DNA from: an uncultured Parabacteroides sp.
GTDB lineage: Bacteria > Bacteroidota > Bacteroidia > Bacteroidales > Tannerellaceae
Direction of reading: 5' to 3'
Assembly: GCF_905196875.1 (NCBI RefSeq)
Contig: NZ_CAJJWO010000008.1
Span: 61,959-125,958, forward strand
DNA: 64,000 nt
The notes beneath the pieces were generated by a model, which ran no database searches, was not told where the DNA came from, and worked only from the letters and a program-made list of their open reading frames with translations. Positions 24,776 to 34,419 of this stretch are shown one piece after another. Position 1 is the first letter of the stretch. Each line of letters opens with the position of its first letter. Position numbers and translations under genes: made by a program.

Positions 24776-26710
24776 ATGAGTTATCTTAAATTTGACAAGA
24801 CAGTAATGATAAACCTGGAGGAATCGTTGACTCGAGAGGTGCTCCGAACCAATAGGACCGGGGCATATCATTGTACAACTGTTGTTGATTGTAATACGCG
24901 AAAATACCACGGATTGCTCGTTATGCCAGTCCCTGAGATAGACGATGACAATCATGTTTTACTATCATCTCTGGATGAGACCGTAATTCAGCATGGTGCA
25001 GAGTTTAACCTGGGCTTACATAAATACCAGGGGGATAATTACAGCCCCAAAGGACATAAATACATCCGCGAGTATAGTTCAGACACCGTTCCACGTACAC
25101 TCTACCGAGTTGGTGGCGTTATTTTTTCGAAAGAAAAAGTATTCTCTCTGTATGAAAACCGGATCATGATCAAGTATACGCTTGAAGATGCTCATTCGGC
25201 AACAACACTCCGTTTCCGTCCTTTCCTTGCTTTCCGTAGTGTGAAATCGCTGACACAGGCAAATGGCAATGTGAATCAGTCTTACACAGAAGTTCCGAAT
25301 GGTATAAAGACCTGCATGTATCACGGATATCCCGAACTATATATGCAGTTCAATAAAAAAGTGAAATTTGTATATGAACCTTATTGGTATAACGGAATAG
25401 AATATCCAAAAGAACAGGAAAGAGGTTATCCTTATAAAGAAGACCTGTATGTTCCCGGTTATTTTGAAATACCGATCAAGAAAGGTGAGTCGATCATATT
25501 CAGTGCCGGAGATGGTCCGGTGGCAACAACACGTTTGAAGAGTTTGTATGAAAACGAGGTAAATGCCCGTACGCCGCGTACCAGCTTCTTTAACTGTTTG
25601 AAAAACTCTGCACAGCAATTTTATTTCCGTCCAAAAGAAGATGATGCCTATCTGCTGGCAGGTTATCCTTGGTTTAAAGTAAGAGCCCGCGATCTGTTTG
25701 TCGCACTTCCGGGATGTACATTGTCGATCGATGATCCGGTACGTTTCGAAAAGATTATGCATACCGCTATGCCGGCTGCAAGAGCTTATATGAATGAGAA
25801 TAGGCTGGATTCAGTAATCCGTGAGATCGATGAACCGGACGTGTTCTTATGGGCTATATGGGCCATCCAGCAGTACGCTAAAGATACAAGTCTGGAACGT
25901 ACCAAAGAACTTTATGCCAGTTTTATAAATGAGATACTAGAGTTTATATCCAGTCAGAAACATCCGGATATGAAGGTGATGGATAACGGGTTGGTATTCG
26001 CCAATGGCCGCGATAAAGCAATTACCTGGATGAACTCCACCATTAACGGTAAACCAGTTGTGCCCCGTTCCGGTTATATTGTAGAGTTTAATGCATTGTG
26101 GTATAACGCCCTCTGTTTCTATACAGAACTGATGGGAGGAGCACCGATTGAAAAGTATGACAAGCTGATCAAAGCAATGGATACATCATTCAAAGACACT
26201 TTTGTGAATGGTTACAATTACCTATTCGATTCTGTGAATGGTTCCATCGTTGATTGGAGTGTACGCCCCAATATGATTTTTGCTGTTTCATTGCCTTATT
26301 CTCCACTGACGCGAATACAGAAACGCAGTGTTGTCGATATCGTAACAAAAGAATTGCTTACACCTAAAGGACTGCGTTCACTCAGTCCGAAAAGTGAAGG
26401 CTATAAACCCTACTATGTTGGTCCGCAGTATGAACGCGACCTGGCTTATCATCAAGGTACTGCCTGGCCGTGGTTACTGGGAGCTTATCTGGAAGCCTAT
26501 CTTCGCGTATTCGGAAAGAGCGGTGTCTCTTTTGCAGAACGTATGTTGATAAGTATGGAGGATGAAATGTCATTGCATTGTATTGGTACGATACCAGAAT
26601 TGTTTGATGGTAATCCGCCGTTTACCGGACGCGGTGCTATTTCGTTTGCAATGAATGTAGCTGCTATGCTCCGAGTTGTGGATTTATTGAAGAAGTATAA
26701 CGCCGAATAA
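24776..26710 (+). CDS. Glycogen debranching enzyme (amylo-alpha-1,6-glucosidase)
   Basis: 644 residues. The N-terminal GDE_N_bis beta domain (about 15-240; TGAYHCTTVVDCNTRKYHGLL) precedes the alpha/alpha-barrel GDE_C domain (about 290-640). The barrel carries GYPWFKVRARDLFVALPG near 300 and YHQGTAWPWLLGAYLEA near 560. It removes alpha-1,6 branch points of glycogen. First gene of a three-gene operon with a GT4 transferase (12-nt gap) and a GH57 enzyme, which together can build and trim the polymer. No signal peptide, so it is cytosolic. Confidence 0.92.
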   Translation: MSYLKFDKTVMINLEESLTREVLRTNRTGAYHCTTVVDCNTRKYHGLLVMPVPEIDDDNHVLLSSLDETVIQHGAEFNLGLHKYQGDNYSPKGHKYIREYSSDTVPRTLYRVGGVIFSKEKVFSLYENRIMIKYTLEDAHSATTLRFRPFLAFRSVKSLTQANGNVNQSYTEVPNGIKTCMYHGYPELYMQFNKKVKFVYEPYWYNGIEYPKEQERGYPYKEDLYVPGYFEIPIKKGESIIFSAGDGPVATTRLKSLYENEVNARTPRTSFFNCLKNSAQQFYFRPKEDDAYLLAGYPWFKVRARDLFVALPGCTLSIDDPVRFEKIMHTAMPAARAYMNENRLDSVIREIDEPDVFLWAIWAIQQYAKDTSLERTKELYASFINEILEFISSQKHPDMKVMDNGLVFANGRDKAITWMNSTINGKPVVPRSGYIVEFNALWYNALCFYTELMGGAPIEKYDKLIKAMDTSFKDTFVNGYNYLFDSVNGSIVDWSVRPNMIFAVSLPYSPLTRIQKRSVVDIVTKELLTPKGLRSLSPKSEGYKPYYVGPQYERDLAYHQGTAWPWLLGAYLEAYLRVFGKSGVSFAERMLISMEDEMSLHCIGTIPELFDGNPPFTGRGAISFAMNVAAMLRVVDLLKKYNAE

Positions 26711-26722
26711 AAAGAGTACCAG

Positions 26723-27985
26723 ATGAAAGCATTGATGTTTGGATGGGAATTTCCTCCTCATATCCTGGGAGGATTAGGAACGGCTAGTTATGGCCTCACA
26801 AGAGGTATGGCTATGCAGCCGGATATGGATATAACCTTTTGTATTCCGAAACCCTGGGGGGATGAAGACCAGAGTTTCCTGAAAATTATAGGAGTTTGTA
26901 ATGTTCCGATAGTATGGCGTGATGTAGACATGGAACATGTGAAAAATCGCTTGTCCAAGTTTATGGATCCTCAAAAGTATTACGAGTTTCGTGATCATAT
27001 CTATGCCGATTTTACGTATCGGAATGTGAATGATCTGGGTTGTATGGAGTTTTCCGGACGTTATCCGGATAATCTGCTGGAAGAGATCAATAACTATTCG
27101 ATCGTCGCCGGTGTAATTGCCCGTACAGAACAATACGATGTGATCCATGCGCACGACTGGCTGACTTATCCTGCCGGTATACATGCAAAAAATGTCAGTG
27201 GGAAGCCGATGGTGATCCATGTGCATGCAACCGACTACGACAGAAGTCGTGGAAATGTAAACCCCGATGTTTACGCGATAGAAAAGAATGGTATGGATAA
27301 TGCGGACCATATCATTACCGTTAGTAACCTGACGCGCCAGACGGTGATTGAAAAATATCACCAGGACCCGGCAAAAGTTACGACAGTGCATAATGCGGTA
27401 GAGCCATTGAGCCCTGAGATTCTGGCAATTCCGGATAAAAAGGGTGTGAAAGATAAAGTAATCACTTTCCTGGGTCGTATCACGATGCAGAAAGGGCCTG
27501 AATATTTTGTGGAAGCAGCCGCCAAGGTATTGGCAAAAGCTCCTAAGACACGCTTTGTGATGGCTGGTAGCGGCGATATGATGGATAAGATGATCCGTCT
27601 GGCTGCAGAACGTAATATCTCCGATCGTTTCCATTTTACTGGGTTTATGAAAGGAAAACAGGTATACGAAGTATTGAAGGCGAGTGATGTGTATGTGATG
27701 CCATCCGTTTCGGAGCCTTTCGGAATATCTCCGCTGGAAGCCATGCAGTGTGGTGTTCCTTCTATTATCTCTAAACAGTCCGGTTGTGCAGAAATCCTGG
27801 ATTATGCTGTAAAAGTAGATTACTGGGACATTGAAGCCATGGCGGATGCTATGTATTCAATCATTTCCTATCCGGCTATGCATGAATTCTTGAAAGTGGA
27901 AGGAAAGAATGAGGTAGATAATATTAAGTGGGAATATGCCGGACAAAAAGTTCGCCGTATCTATGAACAAGTGATTAATAAATAA
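26723..27985 (+). CDS. GT4-type glycosyltransferase, probable glycogen synthase
   Basis: 420 residues of the GT-B fold. The N-terminal GGLGTASYGL loop near residue 16 contacts the donor phosphate. The C-terminal domain has FLGRITMQKGPEYF near 245 and the EPFGISPLEAMQCGVPSI motif near 332, with the E-x7-E pattern. Its position between a debranching enzyme and a GH57 enzyme strongly suggests glycogen alpha-1,4-glucan synthesis from a nucleotide sugar. The donor (UDP- or ADP-glucose) is not determinable by eye. Confidence 0.88.
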   Translation: MKALMFGWEFPPHILGGLGTASYGLTRGMAMQPDMDITFCIPKPWGDEDQSFLKIIGVCNVPIVWRDVDMEHVKNRLSKFMDPQKYYEFRDHIYADFTYRNVNDLGCMEFSGRYPDNLLEEINNYSIVAGVIARTEQYDVIHAHDWLTYPAGIHAKNVSGKPMVIHVHATDYDRSRGNVNPDVYAIEKNGMDNADHIITVSNLTRQTVIEKYHQDPAKVTTVHNAVEPLSPEILAIPDKKGVKDKVITFLGRITMQKGPEYFVEAAAKVLAKAPKTRFVMAGSGDMMDKMIRLAAERNISDRFHFTGFMKGKQVYEVLKASDVYVMPSVSEPFGISPLEAMQCGVPSIISKQSGCAEILDYAVKVDYWDIEAMADAMYSIISYPAMHEFLKVEGKNEVDNIKWEYAGQKVRRIYEQVINK

Positions 27986-28015
27986 CGACAAGACAAAAAT
28001 TAAAACAACTATATT

Positions 28016-29317
28016 ATGAAAACGATCTGCTTTTATTTTCAGATACATCAGCCATTCCGCCTGAAAAGATACCGTTTCTTCGATATCGGTAACGATCATT
28101 ATTACTATGATGATTTTCAGAACGAAGAGATTATGCGTCGTATAGCCGAACGTTGTTATCTACCTGCCAATAAGGCTATCCTGGAAATGATCAAAACGAG
28201 TGGAGGTAAATTTAAAGTGGCCTTCTCTATTTCCGGTCTTGCTTTGGAACAGATGGAAATTTATTCTCCGGAAGTGATCGATAGTTTTAAGGAACTGGCT
28301 GCTACCGGCAATGTTGAGTTCCTGGCTGAAACATATGCTCATTCTTTGGCTTCTTTAGGTGATAATACCGAGGAATTTGAAGATCAGGTTAAGAAACATA
28401 AGGAAAAGATACATGATTTGTTTGGAGTTAAACCGAAGGTATTCCGTAATACGGAATTGATTTACTCGGATGATATTTCGGATGTAGTATATAAGATGGG
28501 CTTTAAAGGTATGTTGACAGAAGGTGCAAAACATATTCTGGGATGGAAGAGTCCGAACTATATGTATAGCTCCTGCGTTCAGCCTCAGTTGAAACTATTG
28601 CTTAAGAACGACCGTTTCAGCGAAGATTTGTCCTTACGTTTCAACAACTATAACTGGAATGAATATCCATTGACAGCCGATAAATATATGTCGTGGATTG
28701 CAGCAACACCAGATTCGGAACAGATCATCAATCTGTTTATGAATTATGAGGTATTAGGATCATTGAATCCGGCTGAAACCGGCATCTTTGATTTCTTCAA
28801 AGCATTGCCTCGTTTTGCAGCGGAGAAAGGAATCGGATTCTCTACACCGTCGGAAGTGTTTGCTTTGTTGAAACCGGTCGATGCAATCTCTGTACCTTAC
28901 CCCATGTCATGGGTTGACGAAGAGAAAGATTGTAGTTCTTGGTTAGGAAATGTCCTGCAGCAGGAAGCATTCCGCAAGATTAACAGTATCAGTGAACGTG
29001 TTCGTCTGGTAGAGGAGCGTCGTATCAAACAGGATTGGAACTATCTGCAAAGTAGTGATCACTTCTTCTATATGAGCACTAAGCACGGTGGAAGCGGCTT
29101 TAGCCCGTATGATAATCCTTATGATGCATTTAATAACTATATGAATGTATTGTCAGACTTTATCGTTCGCGTAAATGGACAGTTCCCGGAAACAATCGAA
29201 AATGAGGAGCTAAACTCTTTGCTTACTACGATCAAGAATCAGGGAGAAGAAATAGAAGGGCTTCAGAAAGAACTTGAAAAACTTAAGAAGAAAGCCTCAA
29301 AGAAAAAAGAAGCCTAA
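28016..29317 (+). CDS. GH57 family alpha-amylase / glucanotransferase-like enzyme
   Basis: 433 residues. The N-terminal IHQPFR motif near residue 10 and the FRNTELIYSDD block near 140, which should hold the catalytic Glu, are typical of GH57. A positively charged coiled-coil tail (about 400-433; Lys/Glu repeats) ends the protein. There is no signal peptide, so it is expected to act on intracellular glycogen as an amylase, branching-type or 4-alpha-glucanotransferase enzyme. Third gene of the glycogen operon, followed by a strong terminator. Confidence 0.9.
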   Translation: MKTICFYFQIHQPFRLKRYRFFDIGNDHYYYDDFQNEEIMRRIAERCYLPANKAILEMIKTSGGKFKVAFSISGLALEQMEIYSPEVIDSFKELAATGNVEFLAETYAHSLASLGDNTEEFEDQVKKHKEKIHDLFGVKPKVFRNTELIYSDDISDVVYKMGFKGMLTEGAKHILGWKSPNYMYSSCVQPQLKLLLKNDRFSEDLSLRFNNYNWNEYPLTADKYMSWIAATPDSEQIINLFMNYEVLGSLNPAETGIFDFFKALPRFAAEKGIGFSTPSEVFALLKPVDAISVPYPMSWVDEEKDCSSWLGNVLQQEAFRKINSISERVRLVEERRIKQDWNYLQSSDHFFYMSTKHGGSGFSPYDNPYDAFNNYMNVLSDFIVRVNGQFPETIENEELNSLLTTIKNQGEEIEGLQKELEKLKKKASKKKEA

Positions 29318-29333
29318 TAGAATAGTGGATAAT

Positions 29334-29367
29334 AAAAAAAGCGAATCGAAACGATTCGCTTTTTTTA
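29334..29367. terminator. Bidirectional terminator between the glycogen operon and the DUF4270 gene
   Basis: A seven-A run, an 8-bp stem GCGAATCG (29341-29348) with CGATTCGC (29352-29359), a 3-nt loop and a seven-T run. It can function for both converging transcription units. Confidence 0.9.
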
Positions 29368-29395
29368 TTTCTTGATATTTACGTATTTGAAAAAT

Positions 29396-30757
29396 CTACT
29401 TATAGTCGGTTGTTGTAACTACAATCTTCATTGCATCTTGCGTCTTAAGCAACTTTACTCCTGATGGAAGCAAGTAGTTGTTTAAAGCGGCTGTATAATA
29501 TGTTGTCTGACCATAATAGTTTTGTGATTGACCTACTACACGATCTACGGGGACAAGAAGTAGAACCATATCCTTTTCCGGATTATTCTTTATATGTTCC
29601 TGCATCAGATTTGATATATTATCAAAATTATATGATCGATTACTGCTTGAATATTCTGCACGAAAAGCCGTTTTACTATCTTCGATCTTATTATTGACAA
29701 AGAAAGTTGCCAAAGAGTCTTTCGGAAGTAATAATAAATTGGCAGGAGCAGTTAAAGCCCATTGCCAATTTTCCTGTGGCAATGCTTTTATTGTCAAAGG
29801 AATGTTGTTGATTATACGATCACCAATCTTTTCAGCAATATCTTTAGCTGGAATAGTCAACTGGGTATATACGCCTGCTGGAGTTTTCAGATAAGCGATT
29901 GAATCATCCGGTTGTAATAACGGAGTCAGGTCGGTATTCTCAAATCGGTTCAACTGCAATACTTCCTTCGTTACATTGAATGTTTCACTTGCATATGCGG
30001 TTGAGTCCTGATTCTGACTTCCTTTTAGATTGTATTTATAATAAATCGATATGGAAGAGTAACTAATCTGGAGGATATTTCCACTACCATACGTATTTGT
30101 TACGTATAAACCAGGGAAGAACTTGTTGAAATTCTCCTGACTGCTGAATGTTCCGGGGTTATTGATTGTTTCATCGTAAAACTTCTGTCCAAATTCTCTT
30201 GGCATTCGGATCGTTACGGTTGGAACATAATCGTCGTCATTTCTGACACTGTCAGGAACTGCACCATGCGCAGTATATGTCTGCATACCCAAAGAATTCT
30301 GCATATCACAGTAGTCTGACGGATCGATGTTTGTGTAGAAATCTCTTTCCAGTTGTTTGTCGACCTGATATATTTGAGCACGCATTGGAGTCAACGAGTC
30401 TCCAACCCATGATCCGCTATAATATATGATCTTAAAATCGACCGAATCGATCTGTCCGTTGATAGGTTCTTTCTTGAATTTGAAGTCTGACGGACAGTAG
30501 AACTGACAGATATAATCAGATTTCACATTACCATACAACGGATCATAAAATTCGCCGAGTAGTCCACTAGTAGTTCTTGCATATACTGAATCCATCAACA
30601 AGGTTGTCGCTTGCATCTGAAAAGTATCTACATATACAGGCATTTTGTCTCCGCCGGGCTGAATAGTCGAGCCAACCAGATTCAAATCATCACTACACCC
30701 ACTCAGGATTGTTATTCCTAAGCCCAGGCCAATTAATAAAGGCTTGATCTTCATCAT
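29396..30757 (-). CDS. DUF4270 family lipoprotein
   Basis: 453 residues with a lipoprotein signal (lipobox ILSGC, Cys about 21). The first mature residues, DDLNLVGSTIQP, and the SGLLGEFYDPLYGNVKSDY segment fit DUF4270, a widespread Bacteroidetes surface or periplasmic family of unknown function. It starts 11 nt downstream of the GT5-like gene stop on the same strand, so the two form a unit. A second ATG one codon later is an equally possible start. Confidence 0.85.
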   Translation of the reverse strand: MMKIKPLLIGLGLGITILSGCSDDLNLVGSTIQPGGDKMPVYVDTFQMQATTLLMDSVYARTTSGLLGEFYDPLYGNVKSDYICQFYCPSDFKFKKEPINGQIDSVDFKIIYYSGSWVGDSLTPMRAQIYQVDKQLERDFYTNIDPSDYCDMQNSLGMQTYTAHGAVPDSVRNDDDYVPTVTIRMPREFGQKFYDETINNPGTFSSQENFNKFFPGLYVTNTYGSGNILQISYSSISIYYKYNLKGSQNQDSTAYASETFNVTKEVLQLNRFENTDLTPLLQPDDSIAYLKTPAGVYTQLTIPAKDIAEKIGDRIINNIPLTIKALPQENWQWALTAPANLLLLPKDSLATFFVNNKIEDSKTAFRAEYSSSNRSYNFDNISNLMQEHIKNNPEKDMVLLLVPVDRVVGQSQNYYGQTTYYTAALNNYLLPSGVKLLKTQDAMKIVVTTTDYK

Positions 30758-30768
30758 TTTTCTCTCAC

Positions 30769-31587
30769 TTATTTAGAATCTAATACGACATCGTAAAATT
30801 CGTTGAATGCATCCATATAAGTTTCCGGCGACTGATAAGGAAGGAACGGAGTGTCTTTTTTGGTTGCAATATAGTCCAGAACATCCTGGTTGATCGTTTC
30901 ACTACCTTGTATCACGCCGTCGGCAAAATCAATAGCCAACTTAGTCAGACCGGCAAAGCTGGTATCGGCTTTTATCCCTTTCAGGTCGCCCTCTTTCGCT
31001 CCGTCTGTTTTCAGCTTGTTGGCAAACTCTTTTCTAAACGGTGTTTTAAAATCATCATTATAAATAGAATAGACTATTTTTGCATTTTTAAGACATGGAT
31101 CGTCCGCATACATTCTTTTTATATATAATGCTGTTAATGCAGATATCCATCCGTGACAATGAATTACATCCGGTATCCACCGTAGTTTCTTTACGGTTTC
31201 CAATACGCCACGAACATAGAAGATAGAACGGTCATCGTTATCTTCGTATTCATTCCCGTTTTCATCGCAAACAGTGTGCTTACGCTGGAAGAAGTCTTCA
31301 TTATCAATGAAGTAAACCTGCATGCGTGCGGTCTGAATGGATGCTACCTTTATGATCAGAGGGTGGTCTGTATCATCAATAATAAGATTCATGCCTGACA
31401 GGCGGATCACTTCGTGCAACTGATTGCGTCGCTCGTTGATATTTCCGAATTTGGGCATGAAAGTTCTGATTTCGCGACCACGCTCCTGAATGCCTTGCGG
31501 CAAGTTTCTGCATATTGTTGCAATCTCAGATTCGGGAAGGTAGGGTGTTATTTCTTGAGCTATAAACAAGATTTTTTTTGCATCCAT
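30769..31587 (-). CDS. Half-length glycogen/starch synthase-like protein (GT5 N-terminal domain only)
   Basis: 272 residues from ATG 31587 (MDAKKILFIAQEITPYLPES). It resembles the N-terminal Rossmann domain of GT5 glycogen synthases: FIAQEITPYLPESEIA near the start and DVIHCHGWISAL near 135. The C-terminal nucleotide-sugar domain, with its KTGGL-like counterpart and E-x7-E motif, is absent. The donor-loop KxGGL is replaced by ITPYLPESEI, so catalysis on its own is doubtful. It may be a structural or regulatory relative. Divergent from panC; a -7 element TATCTTTG lies at 31623-31616. Confidence 0.75.
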   Translation of the reverse strand: MDAKKILFIAQEITPYLPESEIATICRNLPQGIQERGREIRTFMPKFGNINERRNQLHEVIRLSGMNLIIDDTDHPLIIKVASIQTARMQVYFIDNEDFFQRKHTVCDENGNEYEDNDDRSIFYVRGVLETVKKLRWIPDVIHCHGWISALTALYIKRMYADDPCLKNAKIVYSIYNDDFKTPFRKEFANKLKTDGAKEGDLKGIKADTSFAGLTKLAIDFADGVIQGSETINQDVLDYIATKKDTPFLPYQSPETYMDAFNEFYDVVLDSK

Positions 31588-31686
31588 TCTGTAAACTAGT
31601 TTTATAAAGACGGCACAAAGATAATAAATTTCTTTCATTTACGGTAATTATTTATTTGCTTTGCACCGTCAATAAGCATCTAACTG

Positions 31687-32529
31687 ATGAAAATAGTAAA
31701 CAGCATTCAAGAATTGAAACGTTATCTTGCCGAAGAGAGGCAGCATAACAAGCAAATAGGCTTTGTTCCTACTATGGGAGCATTACACAACGGACATCTG
31801 AGCCTGGTGAAGCGTTGCGTGGAAGAAAACGATGTGTGTGTAGTGAGCATCTTCGTGAATCCGACTCAGTTTAACGACAAAAATGACCTTGCCACCTATC
31901 CCCGGACATTGGATAAAGACAGCGCCTTGTTGGAACCCGCCGGTTGCGATTATGTATTTGCGCCGACAGAAGCGGAAATGTATCCCGAGCCGGATACACG
32001 CACTTTCGACTTTGGCACGGTTTCGGCCGTGATGGAGGGGGCACGCCGCCCGGGACACTTCAATGGGGTTGCTCAGATCGTAAGCAAACTGTTTTATGCC
32101 GTGGAGCCCGACAACGCTTATTTCGGGGAGAAGGATTTCCAGCAAATCGCAGTGATCCGTGCAATGGTGAAACAGCTGAATATCCCGGTAAAAATTAATG
32201 CCTGCCCGATTTTGCGGGAGGAAGACGGGCTGGCTTTAAGTAGCCGTAATGTCCGTTTGACACCCGAACAACGTCAAAAAGCACCGCTGATAGCACGTAC
32301 GTTAAAAGAAAGTACTAACTTTGCAGCCGGAAAAAGTGTGCAGGAGGTGATTGATTATGTTGTGAATACGATTAATGCCGACCCTGTTATGCGTGTGGAA
32401 TATTATGAAATCGTAGACGGAATCACGATGGAGTCGATCAAAGACTGGTCAGATACTGATTATGCCGTAGGTTGCATTACCGTTTATTGTGGTGAAGTCC
32501 GGTTGATTGATAACATAAGATATAAATAG
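31687..32529 (+). CDS. panC: Pantothenate synthetase
   Basis: 280 residues. It joins pantoate and beta-alanine with ATP to give pantothenate. It has the HIGH-like MGALHNGH near residue 30, FVNPTQFN near 58, the GEKDFQQ adenylate-binding segment near 145 and SSRN near 183. The beta-alanine comes from PanD, encoded 26 nt downstream, so the pair makes a coenzyme A precursor module. Confidence 0.94.
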   Translation: MKIVNSIQELKRYLAEERQHNKQIGFVPTMGALHNGHLSLVKRCVEENDVCVVSIFVNPTQFNDKNDLATYPRTLDKDSALLEPAGCDYVFAPTEAEMYPEPDTRTFDFGTVSAVMEGARRPGHFNGVAQIVSKLFYAVEPDNAYFGEKDFQQIAVIRAMVKQLNIPVKINACPILREEDGLALSSRNVRLTPEQRQKAPLIARTLKESTNFAAGKSVQEVIDYVVNTINADPVMRVEYYEIVDGITMESIKDWSDTDYAVGCITVYCGEVRLIDNIRYK

Positions 32530-32555
32530 CTGGTAATCAAATTATACAAATAACG

Positions 32556-32906
32556 ATGTTTATAGAGGTAGTTAAATCAAAGATTCACCGGGTGACGGTA
32601 ACGGAAGCCAATCTGAACTATATCGGTAGTATCACTATCGATGCGGATTTGCTGGATGCCGCCAACCTGATTCCTAACGAAAAGGTAGCTATTGTGAACA
32701 ACAATAACGGTGAACGTTTTGAAACGTATATTATTAAAGGCGAACGCGGATCAGGCGTGATTTGTCTGAACGGGGCAGCTGCCCGAAAGGCACAGCCCGG
32801 TGATATCGTCATTATCATGTCGTATGCCATGATGGACTTTGAAGAAGCCAAAACATTTAAACCGGCTGTTGTATTTCCGGATACAGCAACGAATAAACTG
32901 ATATAG
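32556..32906 (+). CDS. panD: Aspartate 1-decarboxylase precursor
   Basis: 116 residues, pyruvoyl enzyme. The self-cleavage site Gly-Ser occurs in LNYIGSITID near residue 25, which would release beta and alpha chains with an N-terminal pyruvoyl group. It makes beta-alanine for PanC. Co-transcribed with panC and closed by a strong terminator. Confidence 0.94.
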   Translation: MFIEVVKSKIHRVTVTEANLNYIGSITIDADLLDAANLIPNEKVAIVNNNNGERFETYIIKGERGSGVICLNGAAARKAQPGDIVIIMSYAMMDFEEAKTFKPAVVFPDTATNKLI

Positions 32907-32949
32907 AACATCGGTAGCAGCATTTAGAATGTTTTAAACAACAATAAAG

Positions 32950-32979
32950 AAGCTCACCGGTTGCCGGTGGGCTTTTTTT
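32950..32979 (+). terminator. Terminator of panCD
   Basis: 11-bp stem (32950-32960 with 32964-32974, one G-T pair), a TTG loop and a run of T to 32979. Confidence 0.88.
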
Positions 32980-33017
32980 GTGACTTTGTGTTTTCTTGTG
33001 GAACTAACTTATAGAGT

Positions 33018-34340
33018 ATGTATACAAATAAGCAAATCTGGAATGTGAGTTACCCTATCTTCTTAAGCTTGTTGGCACAGAATATTATCAATGTGACCGA
33101 TACGGCTTTCCTGGGAAGGGTAGGAGAAGTTGAGTTGGGGGCCTCCGCGATGGGTGGTCTCTATTATATCTGTGTGTTTACGATCGCTTTCGGTTTCAGT
33201 ACCGGGTCGCAGATCGTGATGGCTCGCAGGAATGGTGAACGGAGGTACAGTGATGTAGGGCCGGTCATGATCCAGGGTGTGTTTTTTCTTTTGGCATTGG
33301 CAGCCGTGATGTTTACCCTGTCCCGTTTCTTTGCCAAAGATATCATGGGGGTAATGATCTCTTCCGATACGATCCTTCAGGCAACGGAAGAGTTTCTTGA
33401 CTGGCGTGTGTTCGGGTTCTTTTTCTCCTTTATCAATGTGATGTTCCGTGCCTTGTTTATCGGTATAACCCGGACAAAGGTGCTGACCTTGAATGCAATT
33501 GTGATGGCGTTGACCAATGTGGTACTCGACTACCTGCTGATATTCGGGAAAGGGGGTTTCCCTGAAATGGGTATTAAGGGGGCGGCTATAGCCTCGGTGG
33601 TAGCAGAGGGAGTGTCGATTGTTTTCTTTTTGGTTTATACCCGTTTGACGGTGGATATAAAGAAGTATGCCTTGAACCAGTTCCGGTCGTTCGATGTTAA
33701 ATTGCTGAGGCGTGTGTTGGATATTTCTATATTTACGATGTTGCAGTATTTTATATCGCTGAGTACTTATTTTCTGCTTTTCGTGGCCGTAGAACATTTG
33801 GGACAACGGGAGCTGGCAATCGCCAATATTGTCCGCAGTGTCTATATTGTCCTGCTGATTCCGGTCAATTCTTTATCTACGGCAACCAACTCTTTTGTGA
33901 GTAACAGTATCGGTGCCGGGCATAAAGATCAGGTTATCCCGATCATTCGCAAGATTGCAGGAATATCATTAGGTATCGTAGCAGTCAGTGTTTCTATCGC
34001 CTGTATTTTCCCATCGGCTATATTGTCGATTTATACAAATGATGCCTCTTTAGTACATGCGTCTATTCCTTCGCTTTATGTCATTTCCGGTGCCTTGTTG
34101 ATAGCTGCCGTTGCTAATATCGTATTTAACGGGGTGACGGGTACGGGGAATACCCGTTCTGCTTTTGCGATGGAGGTAGTGACGCTTGTCTTTTATACGT
34201 TGTTTATTTATGTGGCAGGGATGCGTTTACGTCTTCCGGTGGCGATTTGTTTCCTGACCGAGGGGATTTATTATAGCGGTTTGTTGTTGGCTAGTGTAAT
34301 TTATTTGAAAAAAGCGGCGTGGCAGAATAAAAAGATTTAG
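33018..34340 (+). CDS. MATE-family efflux transporter
   Basis: 440 residues, about 12 hydrophobic helices in the inner membrane. The MatE arrangement is visible: NVTDTAFLGRVGEVELGASAM near residue 25, and the equivalent repeat LPVNSLSTATNSFVSNSIGAG in the second half. Such proteins export drugs or metabolites using a Na+ or H+ gradient. The substrate cannot be inferred. The gene lies alone between panCD and ffh. Confidence 0.9.
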   Translation: MYTNKQIWNVSYPIFLSLLAQNIINVTDTAFLGRVGEVELGASAMGGLYYICVFTIAFGFSTGSQIVMARRNGERRYSDVGPVMIQGVFFLLALAAVMFTLSRFFAKDIMGVMISSDTILQATEEFLDWRVFGFFFSFINVMFRALFIGITRTKVLTLNAIVMALTNVVLDYLLIFGKGGFPEMGIKGAAIASVVAEGVSIVFFLVYTRLTVDIKKYALNQFRSFDVKLLRRVLDISIFTMLQYFISLSTYFLLFVAVEHLGQRELAIANIVRSVYIVLLIPVNSLSTATNSFVSNSIGAGHKDQVIPIIRKIAGISLGIVAVSVSIACIFPSAILSIYTNDASLVHASIPSLYVISGALLIAAVANIVFNGVTGTGNTRSAFAMEVVTLVFYTLFIYVAGMRLRLPVAICFLTEGIYYSGLLLASVIYLKKAAWQNKKI

Positions 34341-34419
34341 AGGATTACATCCTTTTTCTTACCTTTGCACCCTATTACATTAGAAATTAGAAAGAAAAAA
34401 ATAAATATACATACGAATT

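Noticed and set aside
26774..27634. 286-codon frame antisense to the GT4 gene
   Set aside because: Shadow of the glycosyltransferase; no ribosome site or family motif.
33063..33806. 247-codon frame antisense to the MATE gene
   Set aside because: Shadow frame with His/Gln-rich content; the MATE gene on the other strand explains the DNA.
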